Positions 7,945-17,655 are shown, counted from the stretch's first letter. The stretch is DNA of 64,000 nucleotides from JACWAE01 sp963847595 (GCA_963847595.1 CAWKAJ010000001.1:620001-684000); one strand, 5' to 3'. The notes: generated by a model from the sequence alone, not told the origin. Numbers and translations are program-made.

Positions 7945-9489
7945 TTACAATCTGATATTTTCGTGTTTGCGTAGAGGCCTTCCCTCATCCCTGCTGGCAA
8001 ATGTCTTCAGCGTCTGTATCAGGAAGGGTCTGGTGTCCCTGGGGTCGATGAAGCCCTGTCCCCATTCACGCTCCAGGGCCCGCAGCTTATGCCTCATCTC
8101 GACAGTCCGCTGTTCCAGTTTTTGCGCTCTCGCGGCTTCATCCTCGATGGCAGCGAGCTCCCTCCGGTAAATAATGGATACCGCACCCTCCGCTCCCATC
8201 AACCCGCGCTCCACAGAGGGCCAGGCCACGTCAACGTCGCCTCCCAGCGTCGTGCCTGGCATGGCCAACTGCCCGCCTCCGAAAAGCTTCCGTATAGCGA
8301 TGGTTATCTGAGGCACGGTGCACTCGACATTGGAGAATACCAGCTTGCAGCCATGCCTGATAAGTCCTCTGGTCTCCTCATCGATGGCAGGCAAAAAGGC
8401 CGGGGTATCCGCCAGCCAGACCACGGCTATGTTGAAGGCATCGCAGAACCTGACGAACCGCGCCATCTTATCAGCCGCGTCCAGGGTCAGCGCGCCGCCC
8501 ATGGACTGGGGATTATTAGCTACAAAACCTACCGTCTCTCCGGCCAACCTGCCGAAGCCGGTTATCAGGTTGTTCGCCCACTGCCGTTTCAACTCCAGGA
8601 ACTCGCCCTTGTCCACTACCAGCGAGATCAGCTTGGTCATACTGTACGGCTTATTTGTATCGAGAGGAGCCACGCTCAAAAGCTCCTCTTCCCTGCGATT
8701 GGGAGGGTCGCCGGTGTCCACCACAGGCGGCTTCTCCTTATTATTTGAGGGCAGGTAACTCAGCAGCTTGCGGCAGTTCTCTATACACTCATTGTCGTCC
8801 TTGGCCAGGAAATCGCAGCATCCCGTCTTGCGGAAATGCCCCGAAGGATCGCCTGTTTCCTCGGAGGTCTTGCCCTGAGGCGGTAATGCTATGTGCATGT
8901 AGCTGGTCTTTCTGACCATGAACACGAAATCGGCCAGGGAGGCGGAGATAGCCATCTCGCCCACGCACGGCCCCATAATCAGAGAGATTTGGGGGATCAC
9001 ACCCGAGGCCATGGTCTGGAAATAGACCAGAGATTCGGGAGAGTAGAAGCGATAATACTGAATGGCATCTTCGATTCTGGCGCCCTCGGAATCGATAATG
9101 CCCACGATAGGGATACGGGCATGGATGGCCTTCTCCATTGCCCCTGATATCTTGCGAGCATGGATGTTAGCCAGTGTCCCGCCGAAAACGGTGGCATCCT
9201 GCGCCCAGACGTAGATAGGGCGTCCATTTACCTGACCATATCCTACGGCAACGCCGTCTGCGGGGCCTTCCGTCTTATCGATATCGAACGCCGTAGCCAT
9301 AGGCGTGCCGAACAGGTCAAGCTCCTGAAAAGTGCCGGGGTCGAGAAGCTTCTCAATCCTCTCCCGCGCCGTGAGCTTCCCTTTCTTATGCTGCTTTTCA
9401 ACCTCAGCGGGGCCACCGCCCTGCCTCAACTTGCCCCTCAACTCATCAATCTCGGAAATCTTCTGTTTCATCATATCCAGATCGCTCAT
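7945..9489 (-). CDS. Acyl-CoA carboxyltransferase beta-type subunit, copy 1
   Basis: 514 residues, paralogous to the next gene in the operon. Seen: KLTARERIEKLLDPGTF, VFGGTLANIHARKISGAMEKA, MASGVIPQISLIMGPCVGEMA and LFGGGQLAMPGTT. Unlike the copy downstream it has a charged N-terminal lead (MKQKISEIDELRGKLRQ), as many PccB/MmdA proteins do. The ATG is preceded by GGGAGGT. The two copies may form a mixed complex or handle different acyl-CoAs; the sequence does not decide. Confidence 0.9.
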   Translation of the reverse strand: MSDLDMMKQKISEIDELRGKLRQGGGPAEVEKQHKKGKLTARERIEKLLDPGTFQELDLFGTPMATAFDIDKTEGPADGVAVGYGQVNGRPIYVWAQDATVFGGTLANIHARKISGAMEKAIHARIPIVGIIDSEGARIEDAIQYYRFYSPESLVYFQTMASGVIPQISLIMGPCVGEMAISASLADFVFMVRKTSYMHIALPPQGKTSEETGDPSGHFRKTGCCDFLAKDDNECIENCRKLLSYLPSNNKEKPPVVDTGDPPNRREEELLSVAPLDTNKPYSMTKLISLVVDKGEFLELKRQWANNLITGFGRLAGETVGFVANNPQSMGGALTLDAADKMARFVRFCDAFNIAVVWLADTPAFLPAIDEETRGLIRHGCKLVFSNVECTVPQITIAIRKLFGGGQLAMPGTTLGGDVDVAWPSVERGLMGAEGAVSIIYRRELAAIEDEAARAQKLEQRTVEMRHKLRALEREWGQGFIDPRDTRPFLIQTLKTFASRDEGRPLRKHENIRL

Positions 9490-9835
9490 AAGACCTCCCT
9501 TGATTGCCGTTTAAGCCGACGGGCTAAATTTTAGACCTAATCGAAGCCATCGTCAACCACGCCTACGAGCTTGACAAAAATCTGGCGACTGGTTACGATT
9601 CTTTCACCTGACGCAATCATAATTCGCTCGGTTCTCCACATATTTCGCTATTTTTGCTCCGCTCCGAATACGGAGTGGACTGAGTTTACGAGCTGAGGCA
9701 TCAGGCATCGCTAAGGGGATTCCCGCCCGGCTCGTGTCGCTTCGCTCAAAGGGGACAGGTCTGCCTTCTCTCTCAGTTCATTGCACTGTTTACGGAGTCA
9801 ATTTTTCAGGTTTTCAGCAGTCAGGGAGTGGCACA
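9490..9835. other. 346-base divergent spacer with long leader
   Basis: It separates the minus-strand carboxyltransferases from the plus-strand CoA island. It holds the promoter at 9571-9599 and a small CTCCGAATACGGAG hairpin near 9660. I see no T-box or known riboswitch core. An open frame starting at 9734 runs into the CoA-transferase gene, but its first 34 codons look non-coding. Confidence 0.5.
9571..9599 (+). promoter_or_regulatory. Sigma-70-type promoter for the CoA island
   Basis: TTGACA, 17 bases, then TACGAT. The first hexamer is perfect and the second matches four of six positions, with ideal spacing. It points at the CoA-transferase gene at 9836 and would leave a leader of about 230 bases. 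Confidence 0.55.
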
Positions 9836-11365
9836 ATGAGGATAACAGACGTCAATCAGCGCAGAGAGCATAAGAGAGATTGGAAAGAGGACTACAAGAG
9901 AAAAACGGTCTCGGCTGACGAGGCAGCCAGGGCGGTCAAGTCAGGCGATAGGGTTGCTTTACCTTTTGCGCATCCCACAGCGGTTCCGTTAGCCCTGGGG
10001 AAACGCAAAGATGAGCTGAAAAATGTATATCTGGAGATTAATGCGCCCTGGCTCGACCCATGTTGGCTCCAACCGGGCTGCGAAGAGAATTTCTTCGTCG
10101 GTGCCATCCACTTCCTGGGACCGGTAGGCCGACCCTCTCACGATGCTAAGATATGCTCCTTCGTACCCTGTCTGATGTCGCTGCGGGCCAAGCTGTGCGA
10201 CGAGGAAAGGCTGCATGGACGCAGGGATATCGACGTTTTCATGACCAACGTATCGCCTCCTGACAAGCATGGCTTTTGCAGCTTCGGCCCGCATATGTGG
10301 AACAAGAAGAGCTACGCCACGCGGGCTAAGGTGGTTATCGCCGAGATAGATGAGAATATGGTCTATCCTTACCGGGGCGACAATTTCATTCACGTATCGG
10401 ATGTTGACTACTTTGTGGAAGCGCCTACGGCCCGCTTCACCGATGAGCAGCTCAGAAAGCTCGCTACAGAATCGGTTACAGATAAGAAAATGAGGCAGGC
10501 CTGGATAGAAGCCCTGCTAATGGGCAACAAGCACGAGCCGGAATACATCGGGCGCGCAGCCAACATGATAGCGCCGCTGATGAATCTGATGTCGCCCGAT
10601 TTTTTTACCGGGCTCGTAGGGCTGGAAGAGCCCTATCCCGAGGCCAGGGCTATAGCAGGCTATGTGAGCGAGATAATCAAAAACGGCGATACCATCGAGA
10701 TCGGTGCCGGCAGGCCCAGCACATGGCTGCCCCGGGTGGGACTCTTCGATAAATTCGAAGACCTGGGGATTCACTCCGAGATGTCGGCCTGGGGGCAACA
10801 TGAGCTAATCAAGGCAGGGGTATTTAATGGGAAAAGGAAGACACTTCATCCGGGAAAAGCGATTTTCACGGCGCTCGATGGAGCCGGATGGGAAGGCTAC
10901 CAGTGGATGAGCGATAACCCGCTTGTCGAGATGTACGATGCGGAGTACGTTCATCACCCCACCGTCATCGCCCAAAACGAGAATATGGTAGCTATTAACA
11001 GCGTCCTTCAAGTCGACCTCACCGGCCAGATAACATGCGAGACGCAGTTCGGCCCCAGGATGATTAATGGGCCGGGGGGACAGCTAGACTTCCATCTCGG
11101 AGCTTTCATGGCGAAGGGGGGTCGAGCAATCAGCGTGTTGCGCACTCTGGCCTTCGGTGGGTGTTCCACTATTGTTCCCCAGATGCCCGAGGGCTCGTTG
11201 GTGACTATACCGCGTCAATTCGCTGATTATGTGGTCACCGAATACGGCATAGCCAGCCTGGCCGGCAAGAGCCATCGAGAGAGAGCTGAGGAGCTTATTG
11301 CCATCGCGCATCCCGATTTTCGTGCGGAGCTAAAAAAGGAAGCTCGTAAGTTGTTCTGGCCGTAG
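9836..11365 (+). CDS. Acetyl-CoA hydrolase/transferase family protein (4-hydroxybutyrate CoA-transferase-like)
   Basis: About 509 residues. Family I-like CoA-transferases of this group move CoA from acetyl-CoA to a carboxylic acid. Conserved parts seen: VKSGDRVALPF near the start, IEIGAGRPSTW, SEMSAWGQHELIKAGVFNG, INSVLQVDLTGQI, GPGGQLDFHLGAFMAKGGR, and VVTEYGIASLAGKSHRERAEELIAIAHPDF cut here into its first part VVTEYGIASLAGKS. I chose the ATG at 9836, preceded by CAGGGAG, over an upstream start at 9734. It is the first gene of the plus-strand island and may activate the substrate of the dehydratase-like pair that follows. Confidence 0.9.
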   Translation: MRITDVNQRREHKRDWKEDYKRKTVSADEAARAVKSGDRVALPFAHPTAVPLALGKRKDELKNVYLEINAPWLDPCWLQPGCEENFFVGAIHFLGPVGRPSHDAKICSFVPCLMSLRAKLCDEERLHGRRDIDVFMTNVSPPDKHGFCSFGPHMWNKKSYATRAKVVIAEIDENMVYPYRGDNFIHVSDVDYFVEAPTARFTDEQLRKLATESVTDKKMRQAWIEALLMGNKHEPEYIGRAANMIAPLMNLMSPDFFTGLVGLEEPYPEARAIAGYVSEIIKNGDTIEIGAGRPSTWLPRVGLFDKFEDLGIHSEMSAWGQHELIKAGVFNGKRKTLHPGKAIFTALDGAGWEGYQWMSDNPLVEMYDAEYVHHPTVIAQNENMVAINSVLQVDLTGQITCETQFGPRMINGPGGQLDFHLGAFMAKGGRAISVLRTLAFGGCSTIVPQMPEGSLVTIPRQFADYVVTEYGIASLAGKSHRERAEELIAIAHPDFRAELKKEARKLFWP

Positions 11366-11485
11366 CGTTTGACAAGGCCTTAAATATAGTGATAACTTGG
11401 AGTCGTCTAGAATACTATGGCGGACGGAAATTCAGGGCGCGGGAACTAATCAGGAGGGTGCCATCTAGAAAAGGTCAGGTGATTT

Positions 11486-12631
11486 GTGGCCAGAATAGCT
11501 CAGCGAGGGCTGGTAAAAGCCCAGGAGCTATACGAACATCGGGAGGCGAGAGCACAAGAGTTATCAAAAAAGGGCAAGAAGGTAATAGGGTATTTCTGTT
11601 CTTACACCCCTGTGGAGATTTTCACAGCCCTCGACGTGGTGCCCTACCGCATCCAGGGCAAGGTGGGTAAGCCGGTTGAGCAGGTCGGGCAATATCTTGA
11701 GTCAATTGTATGTCCCTACGTGCGCAGTTGCTTCGACCTCGCCCTGAGCGGCGATTTCAATTTTCTGTCCGGCGCCATTATCCCCCATACCTGCGATGCG
11801 ATGCACCGCCTCTATGATATCTGGAAGTACCATCTCAAGCCGCCCTTTAGCTATCAACTCTATGTGCCGCATATGACTCACCAGGCTTCTTACGAATTCT
11901 TCCAGAAGGAAATAGAGGGCCTCAAGACAGGCCTGGAGCAATTCATGGGGCGTTCGGCATCCGAGAAGGCCATAATTACGGCGATCAAACTCCATAACCG
12001 CAGTCGCGCCTTTCTCAGAGAGCTTTACAATCTGAGGAAAGCTGAGCCGCCGCTCATCACAGGCACTGAGGTTATGTGGGTGCTGATCGCGGGGATGACC
12101 ATACCTATCCAGGAATTCAACGAACTCCTGGAGGACGTCCTTGCGGAGGTCCGCCGCCGCAAGCCAGGCCCCGATACTAAGCCGCGTCTCCTCATCTCAG
12201 GCAGCGAGGTAGATGATGATTCATTGATACGCCTGGTCGAAGAATCCGGAGCCCATGTAGTAATGGATGACCTGTGCACGGGCACCCGCTTCTTCTGGCA
12301 TGATGTTGACGCTTCGAAAGGCGCCATCCCTGGGCTCGCCGAACGCTACCTGGGAATCACCTGCCCGCGCACTTACAGGCCGGGCAAAGTCCCGCAACGT
12401 TTCAGCTATCTGGGTGACTTCATCCGCGACTGGAAAGTACAAGGGGTTATCCTCTACACCATCAGATTCTGCGACACCTATCAATTAGATGCACCTGAGA
12501 TGAAAGATTATATACAGAGCTTAGGTCTACCCGTGCTCTTCCTCGAGGATACCTACATCACCTCTCCTTTAGGGCAGTGGAAGACCAGGGTCGAAGCCTT
12601 CCTGGAAACGATCGAGGCACGAAGGGAGTAA
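11486..12631 (+). CDS. 2-hydroxyacyl-CoA dehydratase / benzoyl-CoA reductase family subunit (D-component type)
   Basis: 381 residues, the size of HgdB/FldC/BcrB-type subunits that hold a [4Fe-4S] cluster and remove water from 2-hydroxyacyl-CoA by a ketyl radical route. Family pattern seen: GYFCSYTPVEIFTALDVVPYR, with cluster-ligand candidates in CPYVRSCFD and PHTCDAMHRLYDIWK and a further Cys in DDLCTGTRFFW. The start is a GTG with AAGGTCAGGT upstream. The partner subunit starts only 4 bases after its stop. No activator ATPase (HgdC/FldI-like) is present in the window, so the electron source is unknown. Confidence 0.9.
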   Translation: MARIAQRGLVKAQELYEHREARAQELSKKGKKVIGYFCSYTPVEIFTALDVVPYRIQGKVGKPVEQVGQYLESIVCPYVRSCFDLALSGDFNFLSGAIIPHTCDAMHRLYDIWKYHLKPPFSYQLYVPHMTHQASYEFFQKEIEGLKTGLEQFMGRSASEKAIITAIKLHNRSRAFLRELYNLRKAEPPLITGTEVMWVLIAGMTIPIQEFNELLEDVLAEVRRRKPGPDTKPRLLISGSEVDDDSLIRLVEESGAHVVMDDLCTGTRFFWHDVDASKGAIPGLAERYLGITCPRTYRPGKVPQRFSYLGDFIRDWKVQGVILYTIRFCDTYQLDAPEMKDYIQSLGLPVLFLEDTYITSPLGQWKTRVEAFLETIEARRE

Positions 12632-12635
12632 AGCC

Positions 12636-13964
12636 ATGGCGGAAGAGACCAAAACAGAACCCAAGCAAAAAACAAGCTCTGCCAAATCCACCGAGTCGGC
12701 AGGTAAAATACGCCTCATAGTTAAGCGCATGTATAAAAAGGCGCAGCAGGCTAAAGAGGAGAACCGCAAAGTAGCCTATTGCATGGTCATGTGCAACTAC
12801 GAGGAAATCCTGGAGGCGATGGACGTTGTGCAGGTCTATACCGAGAACTACGCCGGCCTCTGCGCAGTCAAGAGAGAGGCCGAGCAATATATGAAGAAGG
12901 CGCAGGCTGAAGGATACTCCGATGTCCTGTGTGGTTACACTCAGGTAGGTATAGGCTTCGATGCCTGGCGACACGAACTGGGGGGAGCCATGCCGCCCGA
13001 TGCCCCCGATGGGGGCATGCCGGAACCGGATATGCTTCTCGGGTGCAGTATGGGCTGCGACCCCCGCTGGAAATGGTACCAGGCTCTGGGGCGATACAAG
13101 GACACTCCAATCTATAACATGGAAGTCCTCATGCCACCCAGCGATGCCGATTTCGACGCCATCAGGGATTACTACGTTCGCTACATGGCCGAGGAGCTCA
13201 GAGGGCTAATCGCATTCCTGGAAAAACTTACCAGCAAGAAGATGGACTACGACCGCCTCGCGTTAATCGTGAAGCAAGTGGAGGAAACAAGACAGTGGTG
13301 GCGCAAAGCCTACGACCTGAGAAAGGCCATCCCCTGCCCGATGTCCACCCAGGACCACTTCGTCATTTTTGTGCCCCACCACATGCTGCTCACCGACCCC
13401 CTGACTCTGGATTTCTACAAAGGCCTTTACCAGGAGCTGAAAGAGAGAGTGGACAATAAGATAGGCGTTATCGATGAGGAGAAGTATCGCCTGCTCTGGG
13501 GCGTGGGCATACCGCCCTGGCACAGCATGTATATACTCGACTACTTCCAGGAATTCGGTGCGGTCTTCGCCGCCGAGACCGCCTACATGATACCCGAACC
13601 CTTCGAGATGCCTAACCATATCAAGGATCCGGTGGAGCTAATCGCACTGCGCGCCTTTGAACGTAATAGCGCCTTGCAACGGAGGGGCAAAGAAGCAGGA
13701 GGAGTCCCTCCCCTCGCCCAGGCACACCTGGAGCGTATCAAGGACTTCAGCATCGATGGAACAGTGATGCATGTCACACGCTCTTGCAGAGCGGCTACCA
13801 TGGGTCAGATTCTGGTCAGACAGGTTATTCGTGACTACTATCCTCAAATGCCCGTGATGTTCATGGAAAGCGACATCGTTGACGTCGATACTTACTCGGA
13901 AGCCGAGACGAAGAACCAGATAGATACTTTCATGGAGATGGTAGCCGCTTATAAGAAATCCTAA
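12636..13964 (+). CDS. 2-hydroxyacyl-CoA dehydratase / benzoyl-CoA reductase family partner subunit
   Basis: 442 residues with a Lys/Ser-rich lead of about 25 residues, then the family fold. Cys candidates for a cluster lie in MVMCNYEEILEAMDVV, DVLCGYTQVGIG and LLGCSMGCDPRWKWYQ. The late motif RSCRAATMGQ resembles the CR...G region of the family. Ribosome site AAGGGAG. With the preceding gene it should make the heterodimer. Dehydratase and benzoyl-CoA reductase subunits are close relatives, so the reaction cannot be fixed; the neighbouring 2-hydroxyacid dehydrogenase and CoA-transferase favour a dehydratase. Confidence 0.88.
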   Translation: MAEETKTEPKQKTSSAKSTESAGKIRLIVKRMYKKAQQAKEENRKVAYCMVMCNYEEILEAMDVVQVYTENYAGLCAVKREAEQYMKKAQAEGYSDVLCGYTQVGIGFDAWRHELGGAMPPDAPDGGMPEPDMLLGCSMGCDPRWKWYQALGRYKDTPIYNMEVLMPPSDADFDAIRDYYVRYMAEELRGLIAFLEKLTSKKMDYDRLALIVKQVEETRQWWRKAYDLRKAIPCPMSTQDHFVIFVPHHMLLTDPLTLDFYKGLYQELKERVDNKIGVIDEEKYRLLWGVGIPPWHSMYILDYFQEFGAVFAAETAYMIPEPFEMPNHIKDPVELIALRAFERNSALQRRGKEAGGVPPLAQAHLERIKDFSIDGTVMHVTRSCRAATMGQILVRQVIRDYYPQMPVMFMESDIVDVDTYSEAETKNQIDTFMEMVAAYKKS

Positions 13965-13985
13965 CAGATTGCAGAGGAGACGCAG

Positions 13986-15188
13986 ATGCCTAAGAGGCCA
14001 TTGGAAGGTATCAGGGTACTGGACTGGACAGCCTGGCAGGCGGGACCCGTAGCAACTACATTGCTGGCAGACATGGGCGCTGAGGTAATCAAGATAGAGC
14101 CGCCGGAGGGCGAGCCCGGCCGGGGTATGCTCAAGATGTACGGCGCAGATTTACCACTGAACTTCTATTATCAGAGCCAAAATCGAGGCAAGAAAGGTAT
14201 CGTTCTGAACCTGGCGACGGAGAAGGGCAAAAAGGTCCTTTATGAGCTGGTAAAGAAATCCGATGTCTTCGTAACCAACTTCCGTGAAAGCGTGACCAAA
14301 AGGTTGAAGGTGGACTATAATACCTTAAAGAAGCACAATCCCAAACTCATCTACTGTTTGAGTTCGGGCCTCGGACCGAAGGGGCCTGAGGCCGATAGGA
14401 TGTTCGCCGACTTCGCCGGTCAGGCAAGGGGCGGCTTGCTCAGCATCACTCAATCGGAAGACGATGTGCCGACATTTATAGGGGCTGGCTTTGCCGACGA
14501 GGTTGGCGGATTATTAGCAGCCTATGGAGTGCTGCTAGCCATCATCGCTAGAGAGCGGTTCGGCATAGGCCAGAGGGTGGACGCCTCTCTGCTGGGCGGG
14601 CAGATCGAGATGGGACGCCTTCAATTGCAGATGTACTTTATGATGGGCATCCTTCCCCCAACTTCAGTGATGAAAGCTATTAGAAATCCGCTATATTATG
14701 TCTACCAGGACTGCGATGGTAAATGGTTTGTTATCGCCGCACTTCAGGCAGACAGGTTCTGGTCTGATTTCTGCAAGGTATTCTGCATCGAAGGGCTGGA
14801 GAAAGATGAAAAATTCTGCAACCAGATATGCAGGGGGCAGAATTTCGATGAGCTTAAGCCCAGACTGTTTGAGATCGCTCGCTCTAAGCCCAGAAGCGAA
14901 TGGCTGAAGAAGCTGGACGAGGCCGGAATTCCCGCAGCGCCGGTTAACGATTATGCCGATGTGGAGAAAGATCCTCAGGTGATACTCAACGAATACATCG
15001 TGGAAATAGACGACCCCATCCATGGAAAGGTCAAAGTGCCGGGCATCCCTGTGAAACTGAGTAAGACACCGGGCAAGGTAGAGAAACTTGCCCCTGAGCT
15101 TGGCCAACATACAGAAGAGGTGTTAATGGAAGTTCTGGGCTATACCTGGGACGACCTGGCTAAATTGAGAGAAGCAGGAGTGTACTAA
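13986..15188 (+). CDS. CoA-transferase family III (CaiB/BaiF), active-site Asp present
   Basis: 400 residues, normal for family III enzymes that exchange CoA between carboxylic acids through an aspartyl-CoA thioester. Seen: the N-terminal PLEGIRVLDWTAWQAGP and ADMGAEVIKIEPP, then GFADEVGGLLAAYG, where Asp 171 aligns with the catalytic Asp of formyl-CoA transferase, and GIGQRVDASLLGG. The start follows GAGGAGACGC. The stop overlaps the next ATG by one base (TAATG), which implies tight coupling to the oxidoreductase genes. Confidence 0.92.
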   Translation: MPKRPLEGIRVLDWTAWQAGPVATTLLADMGAEVIKIEPPEGEPGRGMLKMYGADLPLNFYYQSQNRGKKGIVLNLATEKGKKVLYELVKKSDVFVTNFRESVTKRLKVDYNTLKKHNPKLIYCLSSGLGPKGPEADRMFADFAGQARGGLLSITQSEDDVPTFIGAGFADEVGGLLAAYGVLLAIIARERFGIGQRVDASLLGGQIEMGRLQLQMYFMMGILPPTSVMKAIRNPLYYVYQDCDGKWFVIAALQADRFWSDFCKVFCIEGLEKDEKFCNQICRGQNFDELKPRLFEIARSKPRSEWLKKLDEAGIPAAPVNDYADVEKDPQVILNEYIVEIDDPIHGKVKVPGIPVKLSKTPGKVEKLAPELGQHTEEVLMEVLGYTWDDLAKLREAGVY

Positions 15189-16264
15189 TGGCGAAGAGAA
15201 TTCTTGCCGAGGGCAATGAGGCTGTAGGTTGGGGAGCGTTAAGCGCCGGATGCAAATGCTTTTTCGGCTACCCCATAACACCGCAAAACGAAGTCATGGA
15301 GTTACTGGCAAAGGAGTTGCCTGACAGGGGCGGGGTTTTCATCCAGTCTCAGTGTGAGACTGGCGCGATAAACATGCTCTATGGGGCCGCTGCAGGCGGG
15401 GTCAGGGCCATGACCTCCACCGCCAGCCCGGGCTGGGCGTTGATGCAAGAAGGCTTGTCTGACATGGCTGGCGCCAACCTCCCGGGTGTAATCGTATTAG
15501 TACAGAGAATCGGGCCCGGTGTTCAAAGAGTGGAACATGCCCAGATGGACTACAACAGCGCTACCAAAGGCGGAGTCGGTGGCTATAAGAACATCGTTCT
15601 CGCTCCATCCTCCGTCCAGGAAACCCATGACCTTATGCAGCTTGCTTTCCATCTGGCAGACAAGTATCGGCATCCTACGGTGGTGCTGACCGAAGGAATA
15701 ATGGGACATGTGATTGAGCCTCTAGAGATCAAAACGATAGACTTCGAACCCCTGCCTGAGAAGGACTGGGCACTACAAGGTCGCGGCAAACATAAAGATG
15801 GGAAATATCGTGAACTGGGGCCCAGCTACCATCCGCTGTACGATGGAACCTATCTTAACTACCTTAACGCACTTCGAGAGAAATACAAGGCGATGGAGTC
15901 TGAACTGAGGTATGAAGAATACAAGATTCAAGGAGCCAAGGTTATTCTTGTCGCTTATGGTTACTGCTCCAGGGTCGCCAAGGAAGCAGTAGATATGGCC
16001 CGGGCTGAAGGGCTCAAAGCAGGAATGTTGCGTCCCATAACGCTCTGGCCATTCCCATACCAGCCACTTCGCGACAAGGCCGGTAAGGGGCGCAAATTTA
16101 TCGCTGTTGAAGACAGCCTCGGCCAGATGGTCGATGATGTCAAGATGGCTGTCGAAGGTAAATCCGAGGTCTGCCTGGCAGACGTGACCTTCCGCCATAT
16201 GCCTTCCGAGGAAGGCATGATCCTTCCGGGCAGGTTATTGCAGGAGATAAGGAGAATGCTATGA
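15188..16264 (+). CDS. 2-oxoacid:ferredoxin oxidoreductase alpha subunit (KorA type), complex 1
   Basis: 358 residues. The alpha subunit binds part of the ThDP site and the 2-oxoacid in enzymes that split 2-oxoacid and CoA into acyl-CoA, CO2 and reduced ferredoxin. Typical motifs: EGNEAVGWGALSAGCKCFFG, YPITPQNEVME, AMTSTASPGWALMQEGL and YRHPTVVLTEGIMGH. The C-terminal part includes GYCSRVAKEAVD and MLRPITLWPFP. It overlaps its neighbours at both ends (1 and 4 bases), so the KorABC subunits are translationally coupled. Confidence 0.93.
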   Translation: MAKRILAEGNEAVGWGALSAGCKCFFGYPITPQNEVMELLAKELPDRGGVFIQSQCETGAINMLYGAAAGGVRAMTSTASPGWALMQEGLSDMAGANLPGVIVLVQRIGPGVQRVEHAQMDYNSATKGGVGGYKNIVLAPSSVQETHDLMQLAFHLADKYRHPTVVLTEGIMGHVIEPLEIKTIDFEPLPEKDWALQGRGKHKDGKYRELGPSYHPLYDGTYLNYLNALREKYKAMESELRYEEYKIQGAKVILVAYGYCSRVAKEAVDMARAEGLKAGMLRPITLWPFPYQPLRDKAGKGRKFIAVEDSLGQMVDDVKMAVEGKSEVCLADVTFRHMPSEEGMILPGRLLQEIRRML

Positions 16265-17052
16265 GCGAGAAGACAAAAGAAGTAGCGAAGCAAGTCGTTG
16301 TCGAAAAGCCGCTGCTTTTACGGGGCGAGGCCTGGATGGACATTATATGGGACCTTTTCTGCCCTGGCTGCCAGATACCGCTTGTGGGCCGCCTCGTCGC
16401 TGAGTCCCTCGAGGAACTAGGCATCGGGGATAAGGCTATTATGGTAGGCTGTGTTGGCTGCACGGGCATCTTGATAGCCAGTCTCACCATGGATAGAGTG
16501 AGCCCGGCCCACGGCCGGGGGCCCGATGTAGCCACCGCGCTCAAGCGTCTTCACCCGGACACGGTTGTCTTCACCGTGCAGGGTGACGGAGACTGTATCG
16601 CCATCGGGGCAGGCTCTCTGGTTGGTGCCTTAACCCGCGCTGAGAAGATTACCGTAATCATGATTAACAATACCAACTACGGCACCACCGGCGGTCAGCT
16701 CGCGCCTACAACCCTCACCGGGCAGGTAACCAGCACCACCCCCAGGGGAAGAAACCCGAGCGTGGAGGGATATCCCATGCACACCGCTGAGATGGTAGCT
16801 ACATTCAAAGGGGCTGCCTACAGCGCCCGGGGTTCGCTGCATACCCCTGCCGATTACCAGAGAACAAAGAAATATATCAGGACTGCCTTCCAGAGGCAGA
16901 TAGAGGGGGTGGGGCTCAGCTTCGTTGAAGTAATCGCAGCCTGCCCCGTTAATTGGCATATGACTCCAGTGCAGGCCCTGGACTGGATAGGCGAAAAGGT
17001 AGTCCCTGAATTCCCTCTGGGCGAGTTCAAAAACGTCACTCATATCGAATAG
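16261..17052 (+). CDS. 2-oxoacid:ferredoxin oxidoreductase beta subunit (KorB type), complex 1
   Basis: 263 residues, overlapping the alpha gene by ATGA. It carries the ThDP-binding signature: GDGDCIAIGAGSL followed by INNTNYGTTGGQ. Near the start are the Cys residues CPGCQIP and VGCVGCTG of the beta-subunit cluster region. It completes the catalytic dimer with the gene before it. The 30-residue N-terminal extension is somewhat longer than average. Confidence 0.93.
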   Translation: MSEKTKEVAKQVVVEKPLLLRGEAWMDIIWDLFCPGCQIPLVGRLVAESLEELGIGDKAIMVGCVGCTGILIASLTMDRVSPAHGRGPDVATALKRLHPDTVVFTVQGDGDCIAIGAGSLVGALTRAEKITVIMINNTNYGTTGGQLAPTTLTGQVTSTTPRGRNPSVEGYPMHTAEMVATFKGAAYSARGSLHTPADYQRTKKYIRTAFQRQIEGVGLSFVEVIAACPVNWHMTPVQALDWIGEKVVPEFPLGEFKNVTHIE

Positions 17053-17074
17053 ACACGAAAGCGGGAGAAAAAGG

Positions 17075-17641
17075 ATGAAACAGACCAAAAATTCCAGAGG
17101 CGAGTTGATTATAGCCGGACTGGGCGGCATGGGCGTTCTCTCAGCCGGCCAGGTCTTGCTGGAGGCAGCCTTCCAGCAGTTCAAGTATGTATCCTATACT
17201 CCCACCTACGGTTTTGCCAAACGCGGCGGGCTTTGCCAGTGCACTGTTATCTTTTCCAATAAAGAGATCACCTCTCCGCTGATCGAGCAGGTACAGACGG
17301 TGATGTTTCTCGATAGCTCCCAGTTTGAGACTTTTGAGCCCAGGGTACGCCCCGGAGGGATTATTATTGCAGAGAAGGCCAGCATGTATGCTGAGAGAGG
17401 CAGGAAAGACTACAAGCTATATGAACTGCCCGGGCTTGAGATCGCCGTAAGCATGGGCGCGAGCCAGGTTAATAATTTCATCATGCTGGGTGCGTACGCT
17501 GCGATTACAGGGGCAGTCTCACCGGCGCATATCGAAGCCGAACTCGATAGGAGATATGGAAAAGACAAGAAGGTATACGAGCGAAATCTGAGCGCCTTCA
17601 AGCGTGGCCTCGAGTTGGGGCAGAGCGCTGAATGCATGTAA
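17075..17641 (+). CDS. 2-oxoacid:ferredoxin oxidoreductase gamma subunit (KorC type), complex 1
   Basis: 188 residues, typical for the gamma domain that helps close the CoA site. Seen: ELIIAGLGGMGVLSAGQVLLEA, SYTPTYGFAKRGGLCQCTV and NNFIMLGAYAAITGAVSP. Ribosome site GCGGGAGAAAAAGG. It follows the beta gene by 22 bases. The delta (ferredoxin) subunit is not adjacent; a candidate ferredoxin lies at 20626. Confidence 0.92.
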   Translation: MKQTKNSRGELIIAGLGGMGVLSAGQVLLEAAFQQFKYVSYTPTYGFAKRGGLCQCTVIFSNKEITSPLIEQVQTVMFLDSSQFETFEPRVRPGGIIIAEKASMYAERGRKDYKLYELPGLEIAVSMGASQVNNFIMLGAYAAITGAVSPAHIEAELDRRYGKDKKVYERNLSAFKRGLELGQSAECM

Positions 17642-17655
17642 GGTAAGAAGGTGAA

